Source: Lentisalinibacter sediminis (GTDB lineage Bacteria; Pseudomonadota; Gammaproteobacteria; Steroidobacterales; Woeseiaceae). From it: a stretch of DNA of 64,000 nt. Each line of letters opens with the position of its first letter. Position 1 is the first letter of the stretch. The DNA lies in contig NZ_JAPDRF010000002.1 of assembly GCF_040706615.1 (NCBI RefSeq), positions 372,001 to 436,000 of the forward strand, in the 5' to 3' direction. The position numbers and the translations under genes are program-made. Shown here piece after piece: positions 18,181-26,490 of the stretch. Below the pieces are notes generated by a model that was not told the origin of the DNA, ran no database searches, and saw only the letters and a list, made by a program, of their open reading frames with translations.

Positions 18181-19741
18181 CGTACAGTGTCTCGACGGTG
18201 ATGCTCGCCACGCCCTGTTCGGTGGCATAGCGCTCGGTGTTCCGGCGCGCCTTGCCGCGCACGAAGAACGGTATTTTTTTCAACTCCTGCTCGGCGTCTT
18301 CCGTCCACACCGCGACGGTAGTGTCGAGGGTGTCGCCGGGGTCATGGCCGGTGGCGGGTGCCTCTGCGGCGCGCTCACCGGCGGCGTTCTTGCGGCCGTG
18401 GCCGAGATGGGACGGCATGGCCTCGTCGTTGAATTCGAAATCGTCCCGGAACATGGTCAGCAGGTGCTCCTCCAGACCCATCATCAGGGGGTGCACCCAG
18501 GTGTCGAAGATGACATTGGCGCCTTCCCAGCCCATCTGCGGCGAGTAGCGCGCGGGGAAGTCCTGCACGTGCACCGGCGAGGAAATCACGGCACAGCCGA
18601 TGCCGAGGCGCTTGGCGATGTGGCGCTCCATCTGGGTGCCGAGCACGAGTTCCGGCTCGAGTTCGGCCACCCTCGCCTCCACTTCCAGGTAGTCGTCGCT
18701 GATCAGCGGCTCGACGCCGTACTCCTTCGCTGCCTGGCGCACCTCGCGGGCGAATTCCCGGCTGTAGGTGCCGAGGCCGACGACGTCGAAGCCCATCTCC
18801 TCTTTGGCGATCCGGGCCGCGGCCACCGCATGGGTGGCATCGGCGAATATGAACACGCGTTTGCCGGTGAGATAGGTGCTGTCGACGGAGCGTGAATACC
18901 AGGGCAGGCGCGATGCGGAGGTCGCCAGGGCGTCGCTGACGTCGAGTCCGGCCAGCTCGCCGACCTCGGCGATGAAGTCCCGCGTGGCGCCCACGCCGAT
19001 GGGCACCGTCTTCACGAACGGCTGGCGGAACATGCGCTCCAGCCAGGCGCAGGTGGTGTGCGCGATCTCCGGATACAGGCAGACGTTGAAGTCCGCGTCG
19101 GGGATACGCTGGAGGTCTTCCGGCGTCGCACCCTCCGGCGCCACCACGTTGACGTCCACGCCGAGGTTCTGCAGCAGGCCCGTGATCTCGCGCACGTCGT
19201 CGCGGCAGCGGAAGCCGAGCGCCGAAGGGCCGAGCAGGTTGGCACTGGGCCGGCGCCCCTCGGGCCGGGACGCGGGCTCGCTGCCCGGCGCCGGTATGCG
19301 CCCGGTGAGCAGCGTGCGCACGAGATGATAGAAAGTCTCGCTGGCACCCCAGTTCTCCTTGCGCGAGTAGGACGGCAGTTCCAGCGGCACGATCGGCACG
19401 GGGAAATCCATGCTCTCGGCCAGCGAGCCGGGCTGATCCTGGATCAGCTCGGCGGTGCACGACTCACCCACCAGCATCGCCTGGGGACGGAAACGTTCAT
19501 AAGCTTCCCTGAGCGTGTCCTTCACGAGACCCGCGGTATCGGCACCGAGGTCGCGGGCCTGGAAGGTGGTGTAGGTCACCGACGGACGAGTCGGGCGCCG
19601 CTCGATCATGGTGAACAGCAGGTCCGCGTAGGTATCGCCCTGGGGCGCGTGCAGCACGTAGTGCACACCCTCCATCGAGGTGGCAATGCGCATCGCCCCG
19701 ACATGGGGCGGACCTTCGTATGTCCAGAGGGTCAGCTGCAT
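18155..19741 (-). CDS. bchB: Protochlorophyllide reductase subunit B (BchB)
   Basis: One half of the catalytic NB component of dark-operative protochlorophyllide reductase. The 528-residue protein begins MQLTLWTYEGPPHVGAMRIA, a highly conserved BchB start. It contains the QDQPGSLAESM and VINPVHVQDFPARYSPQMGWEG-type region (here ISSPVHVQDFPARYSPQMGW), and ends with the family's small C-terminal domain (DAEQELKKIPFFVRGKARRN). bchN ends one base before it. Confidence 0.96.
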   Translation of the reverse strand: MQLTLWTYEGPPHVGAMRIATSMEGVHYVLHAPQGDTYADLLFTMIERRPTRPSVTYTTFQARDLGADTAGLVKDTLREAYERFRPQAMLVGESCTAELIQDQPGSLAESMDFPVPIVPLELPSYSRKENWGASETFYHLVRTLLTGRIPAPGSEPASRPEGRRPSANLLGPSALGFRCRDDVREITGLLQNLGVDVNVVAPEGATPEDLQRIPDADFNVCLYPEIAHTTCAWLERMFRQPFVKTVPIGVGATRDFIAEVGELAGLDVSDALATSASRLPWYSRSVDSTYLTGKRVFIFADATHAVAAARIAKEEMGFDVVGLGTYSREFAREVRQAAKEYGVEPLISDDYLEVEARVAELEPELVLGTQMERHIAKRLGIGCAVISSPVHVQDFPARYSPQMGWEGANVIFDTWVHPLMMGLEEHLLTMFRDDFEFNDEAMPSHLGHGRKNAAGERAAEAPATGHDPGDTLDTTVAVWTEDAEQELKKIPFFVRGKARRNTERYATEQGVASITVETLYDAKAHFGR

Positions 19742-19742
19742 A

Positions 19743-21026
19743 TCACACCGCCAGCCTTTCCATCCGGTTCAGCGGCCGGGCGAACAGCTCGGCGAGATCC
19801 GCCGCCTGCTCGAAGCCGTGCACCGGTGTGAAGACGAGTTCGATGGACCACTTTGTGCGGAAGCCCTCCGCCTCGAGGGGATTCGCGAGCCCGAGGCCGC
19901 AGACCGTGAGATCGGGCGCGTCTTCGCGCACCCGGTCCAGCTGCCGCTCCACGTGCTGGCCCTCCGACAGGCGCACGTCCTGCGGGAGGCGCTCCAGCTC
20001 CGCCGTCACCACCTGGCGGTCCAGGTAGGGCGTGCCCACCTCGACCAGTTCCATGCCGCATTCCTCGTGCAGGAAGCGGGCCAGCGGGATCTCGAGCTGG
20101 GAATCCGGCAGGAAGGTGATGCGCCGGCTGGCGAGTTTTTCCCGGTAGCGCGCCACGGCGCGGCGCGCGCGCGAGGCCGGCGCGTCGGTGGCCGCGCGGA
20201 CCTGCTCGGCGGCAATGTCCCTGGCGGCGGCGGCCGCCTCGAGCCAGGCCAGCGTACCTTCCACGCCGAAGGGATAGGGTGCGTCGATCAGCCGCGCGCC
20301 TCGCGCGGCCAGTGCCCTCGCCGTCTCGCCGAGGAAGGGTTGGGCCAGCAGCACGTCGGTGCCGGGCCCCACCGGCGGCAGCTCCGCCGCGGCCCGCGGC
20401 GGCAGGAAATCCGCGTCGCCGATCCCGATCTCGCGGAACAGCCGGGCGAACTGGTCCTCGACCACGTCCGCCAGGGTCCCGACCACCAGCAGTGAGCGCT
20501 CGCCTGCCGGCAGCGCCGGCAGTTCCGGCACCAGCGTCTGCAGGCAGTTGTCCTCACCCTGGGTGAAGGTGGTCTCGATGCCGCTGCCGGAATAGTTGAG
20601 CACGCGGACCCGGCCCCGGTGCGCGTGGGACAGGCGCTCGGCGGCCTTGGCGAGATCCAGTTTGATGACCTCCGACGGGCAGGAGCCCACCAGGAACAGG
20701 GTGCGGATCTCGGGTCGCCGTTCCAGCAACTGGGCGGCAATACGATCGAGTTCGTCATTGCAGTCGGCCAGCCCCGCGAGGTCACGCTCCTCGAGGATGG
20801 CCGTGGCGAACCGCGGCTCGGCGAAAATCATGACGCCGGCGGCCGACTGTATAAGATGTGCGCAGGTACGCGAGCCCACTACCAGGAAGAACGCATCCTG
20901 GATCTTGCGGTGCAGCCAGACGATGCCGGTGAGGCCGCAGAAGACCTCCCGCTGGCCCCGCTCGCGCAGCACCGCCCGCTCGGAACAGCCGCCGGGGAGG
21001 CTGGTGGCTGCAGCGCTACGGTTCAT
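19743..21026 (-). CDS. bchN: Protochlorophyllide reductase subunit N (BchN)
   Basis: The partner of BchB in the NifDK-like catalytic component. The 427-residue protein has cysteines at residues 30 (VFCGLTG), 55 (SRTCAHL) and 116 (VGSCPSEV), matching the three BchN ligands of the NB [4Fe-4S] cluster. GIVWLHRKIQDAFFLVVGSR is a typical N-terminal block. The ATG at 21026 overlaps the bchF stop by four bases. Confidence 0.96.
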   Translation of the reverse strand: MNRSAAATSLPGGCSERAVLRERGQREVFCGLTGIVWLHRKIQDAFFLVVGSRTCAHLIQSAAGVMIFAEPRFATAILEERDLAGLADCNDELDRIAAQLLERRPEIRTLFLVGSCPSEVIKLDLAKAAERLSHAHRGRVRVLNYSGSGIETTFTQGEDNCLQTLVPELPALPAGERSLLVVGTLADVVEDQFARLFREIGIGDADFLPPRAAAELPPVGPGTDVLLAQPFLGETARALAARGARLIDAPYPFGVEGTLAWLEAAAAARDIAAEQVRAATDAPASRARRAVARYREKLASRRITFLPDSQLEIPLARFLHEECGMELVEVGTPYLDRQVVTAELERLPQDVRLSEGQHVERQLDRVREDAPDLTVCGLGLANPLEAEGFRTKWSIELVFTPVHGFEQAADLAELFARPLNRMERLAV

Positions 21027-21541
21027 TCGACCGCGTACTCCGCCGGCGCACCGCGCCCCGGGCTCGTCCGCGGCGCCGATTGCTCGAGCCGCGCGGAGCG
21101 CAACTTCAGCAGGAACTGCGTTGCGTTGACGACATAAGCCAAGTACGCTCCCAACGCAAGGAGCATCTGATGGCGCGCCTCCATAATTCCAAAGACAAGA
21201 GCCGCGAGATAAGCCGTATGCAGCGCCATGACGAGCATGCTGACGACGTCCTCCCAGAAGAAGCTGGGCGCGAACAGCCAGCGGCCGAACACCACCCGCT
21301 CCCAGATCGATCCCGTCACCATAATTGCGTAAAGAATCAACGTCTTGACGACGACGGAGACGGTCGCGACGTAATAGCCCTCGCCGGTGCCGAGATAACG
21401 GATCACCAGGGCGAAACTCACCAGGAATACGAGGAACTGGAGCGGCGCGAGGATACCCTGCACCAGGGTCCAGCGGGACTCGTCCCGCCTCTTGCGCTCC
21501 GCTTCCGTGTAAAGAGGTTTTCTGTTCTTGTGCCGGGTCAT
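21023..21541 (-). CDS. bchF: 3-vinyl bacteriochlorophyllide hydratase BchF
   Basis: BchF hydrates the C3 vinyl group on the way to bacteriochlorophyll a. The 172-residue protein has about four hydrophobic segments; the block KPLYTEAERKRRDESRW followed by WTLVQGILAPLQFLVF is diagnostic. I chose the ATG at 21541: an earlier in-frame ATG at 21610 would fall on the -35 box of the predicted promoter. This gene heads the 19-kb string of minus-strand photosynthesis genes. Confidence 0.92.
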   Translation of the reverse strand: MTRHKNRKPLYTEAERKRRDESRWTLVQGILAPLQFLVFLVSFALVIRYLGTGEGYYVATVSVVVKTLILYAIMVTGSIWERVVFGRWLFAPSFFWEDVVSMLVMALHTAYLAALVFGIMEARHQMLLALGAYLAYVVNATQFLLKLRSARLEQSAPRTSPGRGAPAEYAVE

Positions 21542-21581
21542 GCGACCACGTGTCTCGCTGATCTCGGTGCCGTTGTTCACG

Positions 21582-21610
21582 AATCTAGACGCCTTGTTTC
21601 GATCTGTCAA
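21582..21610 (-). promoter_or_regulatory. Predicted sigma-70-type promoter of the bchF superoperon
   Basis: Read on the minus strand: a perfect TTGACA (21610-21605), a 17-base spacer and TAGATT (21587-21582). This predicts transcription start near 21575 and a leader of about 35 bases before the bchF ATG. The -35 box coincides with one arm of the PpsR-like operator. Confidence 0.6.
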
Positions 21611-21638
21611 CTAAACCGGACGTAAACAAGACTTGACA
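21605..21638. promoter_or_regulatory. Double PpsR-like operator between bchF and aerR
   Basis: Two imperfect PpsR palindromes are arranged back to back and share an ACGT: TGT-N12-ACG (21605-21622) and CGT-N12-ACA (21621-21638). Each differs from TGT-N12-ACA at one base. The outer half-sites TGTCAA and TTGACA are also the -35 boxes of the two divergent promoters, so binding would block both. Confidence 0.55.
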
Positions 21639-21661
21639 AATCGGGGGTAGAATTCGATGAT
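21633..21661 (+). promoter_or_regulatory. Predicted sigma-70-type promoter of the aerR-ppsR-bchG-bch2-bchP group
   Basis: A perfect TTGACA (21633-21638), 17-base spacer and a weaker GATGAT (21656-21661) point to aerR. A start near 21668 would give an unusually long untranslated leader of about 180 bases. Confidence 0.45.
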
Positions 21662-21667
21662 GAGGCT

Positions 21668-21847
21668 CGCGCCCCCATAAGGGCGCGCGCCGGCTGTCGG
21701 ATAAGCTGCCCCTGAGGGGAGCGCATCCGCCGCCAGACCCGCCGCAGAGCGGCAAGGACGGTGGATGTTGGAGCAGGGCCTAGGGGCCCGCGGCGGCCCG
21801 GCCAAAGGGTTTTGGCCGGCCGCAGAAGACACAGAAGGAGGCGCGCG
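21668..21847 (+). ncRNA. Structured 5' leader of aerR (candidate cis-regulatory RNA)
   Basis: The leader can form at least six local stems in series. They are: CGCGCCC/GGGCGCG (21668-21674 with 21681-21687); GCUgCCCC/GGGGAGC (21705-21722); a wobble-containing nine-pair helix GCAUCCGCC/GGUGGAUGU (21723-21731 with 21760-21768) closing over GCCGC/GCGGC (21741-21753); GGGCC/GGCCC (21776-21789); and a perfect nine-pair hairpin CCGGCCAAA/TTTGGCCGG (21798-21806 with 21811-21819). The last lies shortly upstream of the AGGAGG ribosome site. GC richness favours chance pairing, but the density and the long stems are notable. No known RNA family was recognised. Confidence 0.4.
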
Positions 21848-22750
21848 ATGCCCGAACGGGGAGCTCGGCATCTGGCCGGAGACGACCAGGGACCAAACCA
21901 TCATCCGCTGGCAAAGAGCGGCGAAACGGACGAGGACCGATGGACAGAGGACGATGACGACTGCGAGGTGCCGCGGGACCGTCTGGCCCAGCTGGTACGC
22001 ATCATCGAATCCGAGACCATCCCGAGACTAGTGCTGGCGCATAAGAAAGAGGTCGCACTCGACGACCAGCAGGAACAGGTCGGGCCCGGCGTAGGCCCCG
22101 AGGCGGTGCGCGAACTCGCCGCCCTGGTGCTCTCACCGAACCAGGAACTCGCCCTGACCTATGTCCGCTCACTGCGCGACAAGGGCCTCCGGCGTGAGAG
22201 ACTGTTTCTCGACCTGCTCGGCCCGACGGCCCGCTACCTCGGCAGCCTGTGGGAAGACGACCTCTGTGATTTCACCGAAGTGACGGTGGGTCTGTGCCGG
22301 CTGCACCAGCTGGTGCGCGAGATGAGCCCGGGCTTCATGCGCGCCGGCAACGGTGTGGAGATCAGGCGCGCCCTGCTGGCACCCGTGCCCGGCGAGCAAC
22401 ACACGTTCGGCCTGCTCATGGTGACCGAGTTCTTCCGCCGCGAAGGCTGGGACGTCTGGGGCGGCCCTTCCGCCAGCCACAGCGACGTCCTGCAGGTCGT
22501 CAATGCCGAGAAGTTCACCGTGGTCGGCTTCTCGGTGAGCTGCGACGACCGACTGGACGAGCTGACCGAGTGGATCCAGACCATCCGCAACCAATCCCGC
22601 AATCCGGAGATCGGCGTACTCGTCGGTGGCCGGGTATTTGTCGACAACCCTGAGCTCGTGCGCGAAGTCGGCGCCGACGCGACGGCCCTGGACGGGCGGC
22701 AGGCAGCACTGGACGCGCTGGAACTGCCCCGTCAATTGAAGAGGCATTAG
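21848..22750 (+). CDS. aerR: Cobalamin-binding antirepressor AerR/PpaA
   Basis: AerR/PpaA proteins bind cobalamin in a light-dependent way and counteract PpsR/CrtJ. The 300-residue product has a four-helix region with LWEDDLCDFTEVTVGLCRL (W135, E144), then a Rossmann-like B12 domain with the candidate axial histidine H211 in GGPSASHSDVLQVV. The canonical DxHxxG is absent, as in this family. The ATG at 21848 has AGGAGG upstream. The frame is open further upstream (an ATG at 21761), so a long isoform is conceivable, as reported for Rhodobacter AerR. The first 40 residues are polar and acidic. It overlaps ppsR by one base. Confidence 0.88.
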   Translation: MPERGARHLAGDDQGPNHHPLAKSGETDEDRWTEDDDDCEVPRDRLAQLVRIIESETIPRLVLAHKKEVALDDQQEQVGPGVGPEAVRELAALVLSPNQELALTYVRSLRDKGLRRERLFLDLLGPTARYLGSLWEDDLCDFTEVTVGLCRLHQLVREMSPGFMRAGNGVEIRRALLAPVPGEQHTFGLLMVTEFFRREGWDVWGGPSASHSDVLQVVNAEKFTVVGFSVSCDDRLDELTEWIQTIRNQSRNPEIGVLVGGRVFVDNPELVREVGADATALDGRQAALDALELPRQLKRH

Positions 22751-24216
22751 TGACCAACCCGCATCAGGTAAGTGCAAGAGGTAACCGGCACACGGCCATA
22801 AGAAAGGCCTTCCGCTCAGCGGTCCGGACGCTGGATCAGCTGACCGCCAATACCATCGCTACCCTGATTGCGGCCAGCGCGGACATCGCGCTCGTGATCG
22901 ACGGCAAGGGCGTCATCGTCGACCTGTCGCTGGGCGGCAGCGATCTGCCGCCGGAGCTCGGTGACCACTGGCTGGGCAAGCCGTGGCTCGAGACGGTCGC
23001 TCTCGACAGCCGGTCGAAGGTAGAGGCGCTGCTGGAGGACGCGGCCCGGGGCGAGACGCCCCGCTGGCGTCACGTCAACCATCTCACGACCGAAGGCCGG
23101 AACATACCCGTCCGCTACTGCACGGTGCGCCTGCGCAAGGACGGCAACATCGTGGCAGTGGGCCGCGACCTGCAGGCCATCGCGAACCTGCAGCAACGGC
23201 TGGTGGACGCCCAGCAGTCCGTCGAGCGCGACTACTGGAACCTGCGTCAGCTGGAGACCCGTTACCGCTTCCTGTTCCAGACCGCCTCCGAGGCCGTGCT
23301 GATCGTCGATGCGGGCAGCCAGAAGGTTCTGGAAATGAATCCGGTGGCCGAGAAACTGCTCGGCGAAAGGGGCAAGAAGACCGTCGGCCGGCCGCTCGCC
23401 GATGCCTTCGCGAAGAAAAGCACGGCGGCAATCCATGACTTCCTGGCCGAGGTGCGGGCGGCCGGACGCGCCGAGGACATCCAGGCGAAGCTGCCCGATG
23501 ACCGGCGCCTCACCGTGCGTGCCGCGCTCCTGCGCCAGGAAAGCGGCACGCTGATGCTGGTGCGCCTGCACACGCTGGACGGCACCGAGGCGGACTCGTC
23601 GCTGTCCGAGGCGAAGCGCCAGCTCGCCAGTATCGTGGAGAGCGCGCCGGACGGCATCGTGGTCACGAGCCAGGACGGTCGTATCGTCAGCGCCAACGCG
23701 GCCTTCCTGGAACTGGCACAGCTCGCCGGCGAGGACGAAGCCAAGGGCGAGTCGCTGGACCAGTGGCTCGGCCGGCCGGGCGTGGATCTTAACGTACTCA
23801 TCGCCAACGTGCGCCAGCACGGTTCGGTGCGCCTGTTCTCCACTTCCGTGCAGGGCAATTACGGCACGGTCACCGAGGTGGAGATCTCCGCCGTGGCGAT
23901 CCGCAGTGAAGACCGGCTGCGCTTCGGCTTCGTGATCCGGGACGTGGGCCCGCGGCTCTCGACCGACAACCAGACCATGCAGGCCCTGCCCCGTTCGGTG
24001 GAGCAGCTGAAGGACCTGGTAGGCCGGGTACCGCTGAAAGAGCTCGTCCGCGAAGCCACCGACCTCATCGAGAAGCTCTGCATCGAAGCCGCCCTCGAGC
24101 TGACCGACGACAACCGCGCATCGGCGGCCGAACTCCTCGGGCTGAGCCGCCAGAGCCTGTACGTCAAACTCAGACGCTACGGCCTCGGCGACCTGGGACC
24201 CGACACCGAGGCCTGA
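22750..24216 (+). CDS. ppsR: Photosynthesis gene repressor PpsR/CrtJ
   Basis: PpsR represses bch, crt and puc genes in response to oxygen and light. The 488-residue protein has an N-terminal domain, PAS-like regions (about 40-150, 165-270 and 290-400) and a C-terminal Fis-type helix-turn-helix (NRASAAELLGLSRQSLYVKL). The HTH cysteine is present at C444 (EKLCIEAAL). The other cysteine is C124; I find none in the inter-PAS region where CrtJ/PpsR carry C249/C251. Translation starts at a GTG sharing one base with the aerR TAG, implying translational coupling. Confidence 0.93.
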   Translation: MTNPHQVSARGNRHTAIRKAFRSAVRTLDQLTANTIATLIAASADIALVIDGKGVIVDLSLGGSDLPPELGDHWLGKPWLETVALDSRSKVEALLEDAARGETPRWRHVNHLTTEGRNIPVRYCTVRLRKDGNIVAVGRDLQAIANLQQRLVDAQQSVERDYWNLRQLETRYRFLFQTASEAVLIVDAGSQKVLEMNPVAEKLLGERGKKTVGRPLADAFAKKSTAAIHDFLAEVRAAGRAEDIQAKLPDDRRLTVRAALLRQESGTLMLVRLHTLDGTEADSSLSEAKRQLASIVESAPDGIVVTSQDGRIVSANAAFLELAQLAGEDEAKGESLDQWLGRPGVDLNVLIANVRQHGSVRLFSTSVQGNYGTVTEVEISAVAIRSEDRLRFGFVIRDVGPRLSTDNQTMQALPRSVEQLKDLVGRVPLKELVREATDLIEKLCIEAALELTDDNRASAAELLGLSRQSLYVKLRRYGLGDLGPDTEA

Positions 24217-24219
24217 GCC

Positions 24220-25134
24220 ATGGGCGGACAGGCTACCGGCAGCGTCCACGCGCCGGCCCCGGCGCCGGGGGCCGTACTCGAACTGCTGAAACCCATCACC
24301 TGGTTCCCGCCGATGTGGGCCTTCATGTGCGGTGTCGTCTCGTCCGGCGTGCCGCTGGCGGGCAACTGGCTGGTGATCGCCGCGGGCATCGTGCTCGCCG
24401 GCCCGCTCGTGTGCGCGACCAGCCAGGCGGCGAACGACTGGTTCGACCGCCACGTCGACGCCATCAACGAACCGAACCGGCCGATCCCTTCCGGCCGGAT
24501 CCCCGGCCGCTGGGGACTCTACATTGCGATCGCCTGGACGATCCTGTCGCTGGCGCTGGCCGCCGCGCTCGGCACCTGGGTGCTCGCCGCCGCCGTAGTC
24601 GGGCTGATCCTCGCCTGGGTGTACAGCGCGCCGCCGCTGCGCCTGAAGCAGAACGGCTGGTGGGGCAATACGGCCGTCGCCGCCTGCTACGAGGGCCTGC
24701 CATGGATCACCGGCGCGGCCGTCATGATCGGTGGTGCCATGCCGGACTGGCGCGTGTTCGTGCTGGCGGCGCTCTACAGCGCGGGCGCCCACGGCATCAT
24801 GACGCTGAACGACTTCAAGTCCATCGAGGGCGACCTGCGCATGGGCGTGGGCTCCATCCCGGCCCGCATCGGGCCCGAACGCGCGGCCATCCTGGCCTGC
24901 GTCACCATGGCACTGCCCCAGGTGGTGGTCATCGGTTTCCTCTGGTGGTGGGGCCTCGCACCCTGGACGCTCGGCGTCGCCGCCGTACTGGCCAGCCAGC
25001 TCGCACTCATGCCGCGGCTGCTGAAAGACCCGCGCGGCAAAGCCGCCTGGTACAACGGCACCGGCATCACGCTGTACGTCTCGGGCATGATGATCAGCGC
25101 CTTCGGCCTGCGCGCCCTGGAGCTCGCGCCGTGA
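24220..25134 (+). CDS. bchG: Bacteriochlorophyll synthase BchG
   Basis: BchG esterifies bacteriochlorophyllide a with geranylgeranyl or phytyl diphosphate in the membrane. It is a 304-residue UbiA-family prenyltransferase. The first Asp-rich motif is NDWFDRHVDAINEPNRPIPS, the second region is GIMTLNDFKSIEGD, and seven to nine hydrophobic helices are seen. It starts three bases after the ppsR stop and overlaps the next gene by four bases (GTGA). Confidence 0.95.
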   Translation: MGGQATGSVHAPAPAPGAVLELLKPITWFPPMWAFMCGVVSSGVPLAGNWLVIAAGIVLAGPLVCATSQAANDWFDRHVDAINEPNRPIPSGRIPGRWGLYIAIAWTILSLALAAALGTWVLAAAVVGLILAWVYSAPPLRLKQNGWWGNTAVAACYEGLPWITGAAVMIGGAMPDWRVFVLAALYSAGAHGIMTLNDFKSIEGDLRMGVGSIPARIGPERAAILACVTMALPQVVVIGFLWWWGLAPWTLGVAAVLASQLALMPRLLKDPRGKAAWYNGTGITLYVSGMMISAFGLRALELAP

Positions 25135-26477
25135 AGCCGCTCGGCTGGTTCGGCATCTTCCGCGTCGGCCTGGTGCAGACCGCGCTCGGCGCCATCGTCG
25201 TGCTGACGACCTCGACACTGAACCGGGTGATGGTGGTCGAGCTTGGCCTCGCCGCCATGCTGCCCGGCGCGTTGGTGGCACTGCACTATGCCGTGCAGGT
25301 CTCCCGACCGCGGCTCGGCTACGGCTCGGACCTGGGTGGCCGGCGCACGCCGTGGATCATCGGCGGCATGGCCGTGCTCGGCATCGGCGGCATCACCGCA
25401 TCCTGCGCCACGTCCTGGATGGCCACGGATCCGGTCGCCGGCGCGGCGCTGGCCGCGCTGGCGTTCCTGCTGATCGGCGTCGGCGTCGGCGCAGCCGGCA
25501 CGTCGCTGCTGGTGCTGCTCGCGAAGCGGGTCACGCCGGAGCGACGCGCGCCGGCGGCCACCACGGTCTGGCTGATGATGATCGCCGGCTTCGCCGTCAC
25601 GGCCGGGGTGGCGGGTCATTTCCTGGACCCCTTCTCCATGCCGCGGCTGATCACCGTCACCAGTATCGTCTGCGGCGCGGCTTTCCTGTTGACGCTGGTC
25701 GCCATCCGCAACGTGGAGGGTCACGCCAGTGCGGCTTCCGCGGCGGCGGACACCGGCACCGCAGCCGCGGGCGAGGAACCCGGACCGCCGTTTCGCCATG
25801 CGCTGGCGGAGGTCTGGTCCGAGTCGCGGGCCCGGCGGTTCTCGATCTTCGTTTTCGTCTCCATGCTCGCCTACAGCGGCCAGGAGCTGATCGTCGAGCC
25901 CTTCGCCGGCACCGTATTCGGCCTGACGCCCGGCCAGTCCACCCAGCTGGCCGGCGTGCAGAACACGGGCATGCTGGTCGGCATGATCCTGGTGGCCGTC
26001 GGCGCCCGGCGCTTCGGCACGCTGAGCGGCTGGACCATCGGCGGCTGCATCGCCTCCGCCATCGCCCTGGTGGCCCTGGCGGCAGGCGGCTTCTTCGCCG
26101 ACGAGTGGCCGCTGAAAGGCAGCATATTCGCACTCGGCATGGCCAACGGCGCCTTCGCGGTGGCCGCCATCGGCTCGATGATGGCGCTGGTCGCAGCGGG
26201 CAGGGAGCGCCGGGAAGGGGTCCGCATGGGCCTCTGGGGCGCCGCCCAGGCCGTGGCCTTCGGCGCGGGCGGCTTCCTGGGCACCATGGGCGTCGACGTG
26301 ATGCGCAGCCTGGTGGACCTGCCGGCTACCGCCTACGGCGCGGTGTTCGCCAGCCAGGCGGTGATGTTCCTCGTGGCAACCGTGCTGGCGGCGCGGGTCG
26401 GCCACACCGGCGAACGTGGCAGCGACACACCACAGACGGGTCCCGTACGGCTGGCGACAGAGACGGGCCGACAATGA
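25131..26477 (+). CDS. bch2: PucC-family transporter-like protein Bch2
   Basis: A 448-residue, roughly twelve-span major-facilitator-like protein of the PucC/LhaA group, in the position of the gene named bch2 (or orf428) between bchG and bchP in other PGCs. TLNRVMVVELGLAAMLPGAL and the GYGSDLGGRRTPWI loop are the family blocks. Its role may be pigment handling or complex assembly; direct function is not settled. The GTG start at 25131 overlaps the bchG stop. Confidence 0.87.
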   Translation: MKPLGWFGIFRVGLVQTALGAIVVLTTSTLNRVMVVELGLAAMLPGALVALHYAVQVSRPRLGYGSDLGGRRTPWIIGGMAVLGIGGITASCATSWMATDPVAGAALAALAFLLIGVGVGAAGTSLLVLLAKRVTPERRAPAATTVWLMMIAGFAVTAGVAGHFLDPFSMPRLITVTSIVCGAAFLLTLVAIRNVEGHASAASAAADTGTAAAGEEPGPPFRHALAEVWSESRARRFSIFVFVSMLAYSGQELIVEPFAGTVFGLTPGQSTQLAGVQNTGMLVGMILVAVGARRFGTLSGWTIGGCIASAIALVALAAGGFFADEWPLKGSIFALGMANGAFAVAAIGSMMALVAAGRERREGVRMGLWGAAQAVAFGAGGFLGTMGVDVMRSLVDLPATAYGAVFASQAVMFLVATVLAARVGHTGERGSDTPQTGPVRLATETGRQ

Positions 26478-26490
26478 CAGAGGAAACGAC

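Noticed and set aside
21723..21768. Possible cobalamin riboswitch before aerR
   Set aside because: A short GCCAGACCCGCC stretch loosely resembles the B12 box, but the full conserved box and core are absent. I keep it only as an unclassified structured leader.
22816..25281. 820-codon antisense frame opposite ppsR and bchG
   Set aside because: Composition is low-complexity and it lies opposite well-conserved genes; no ribosome site or family blocks.
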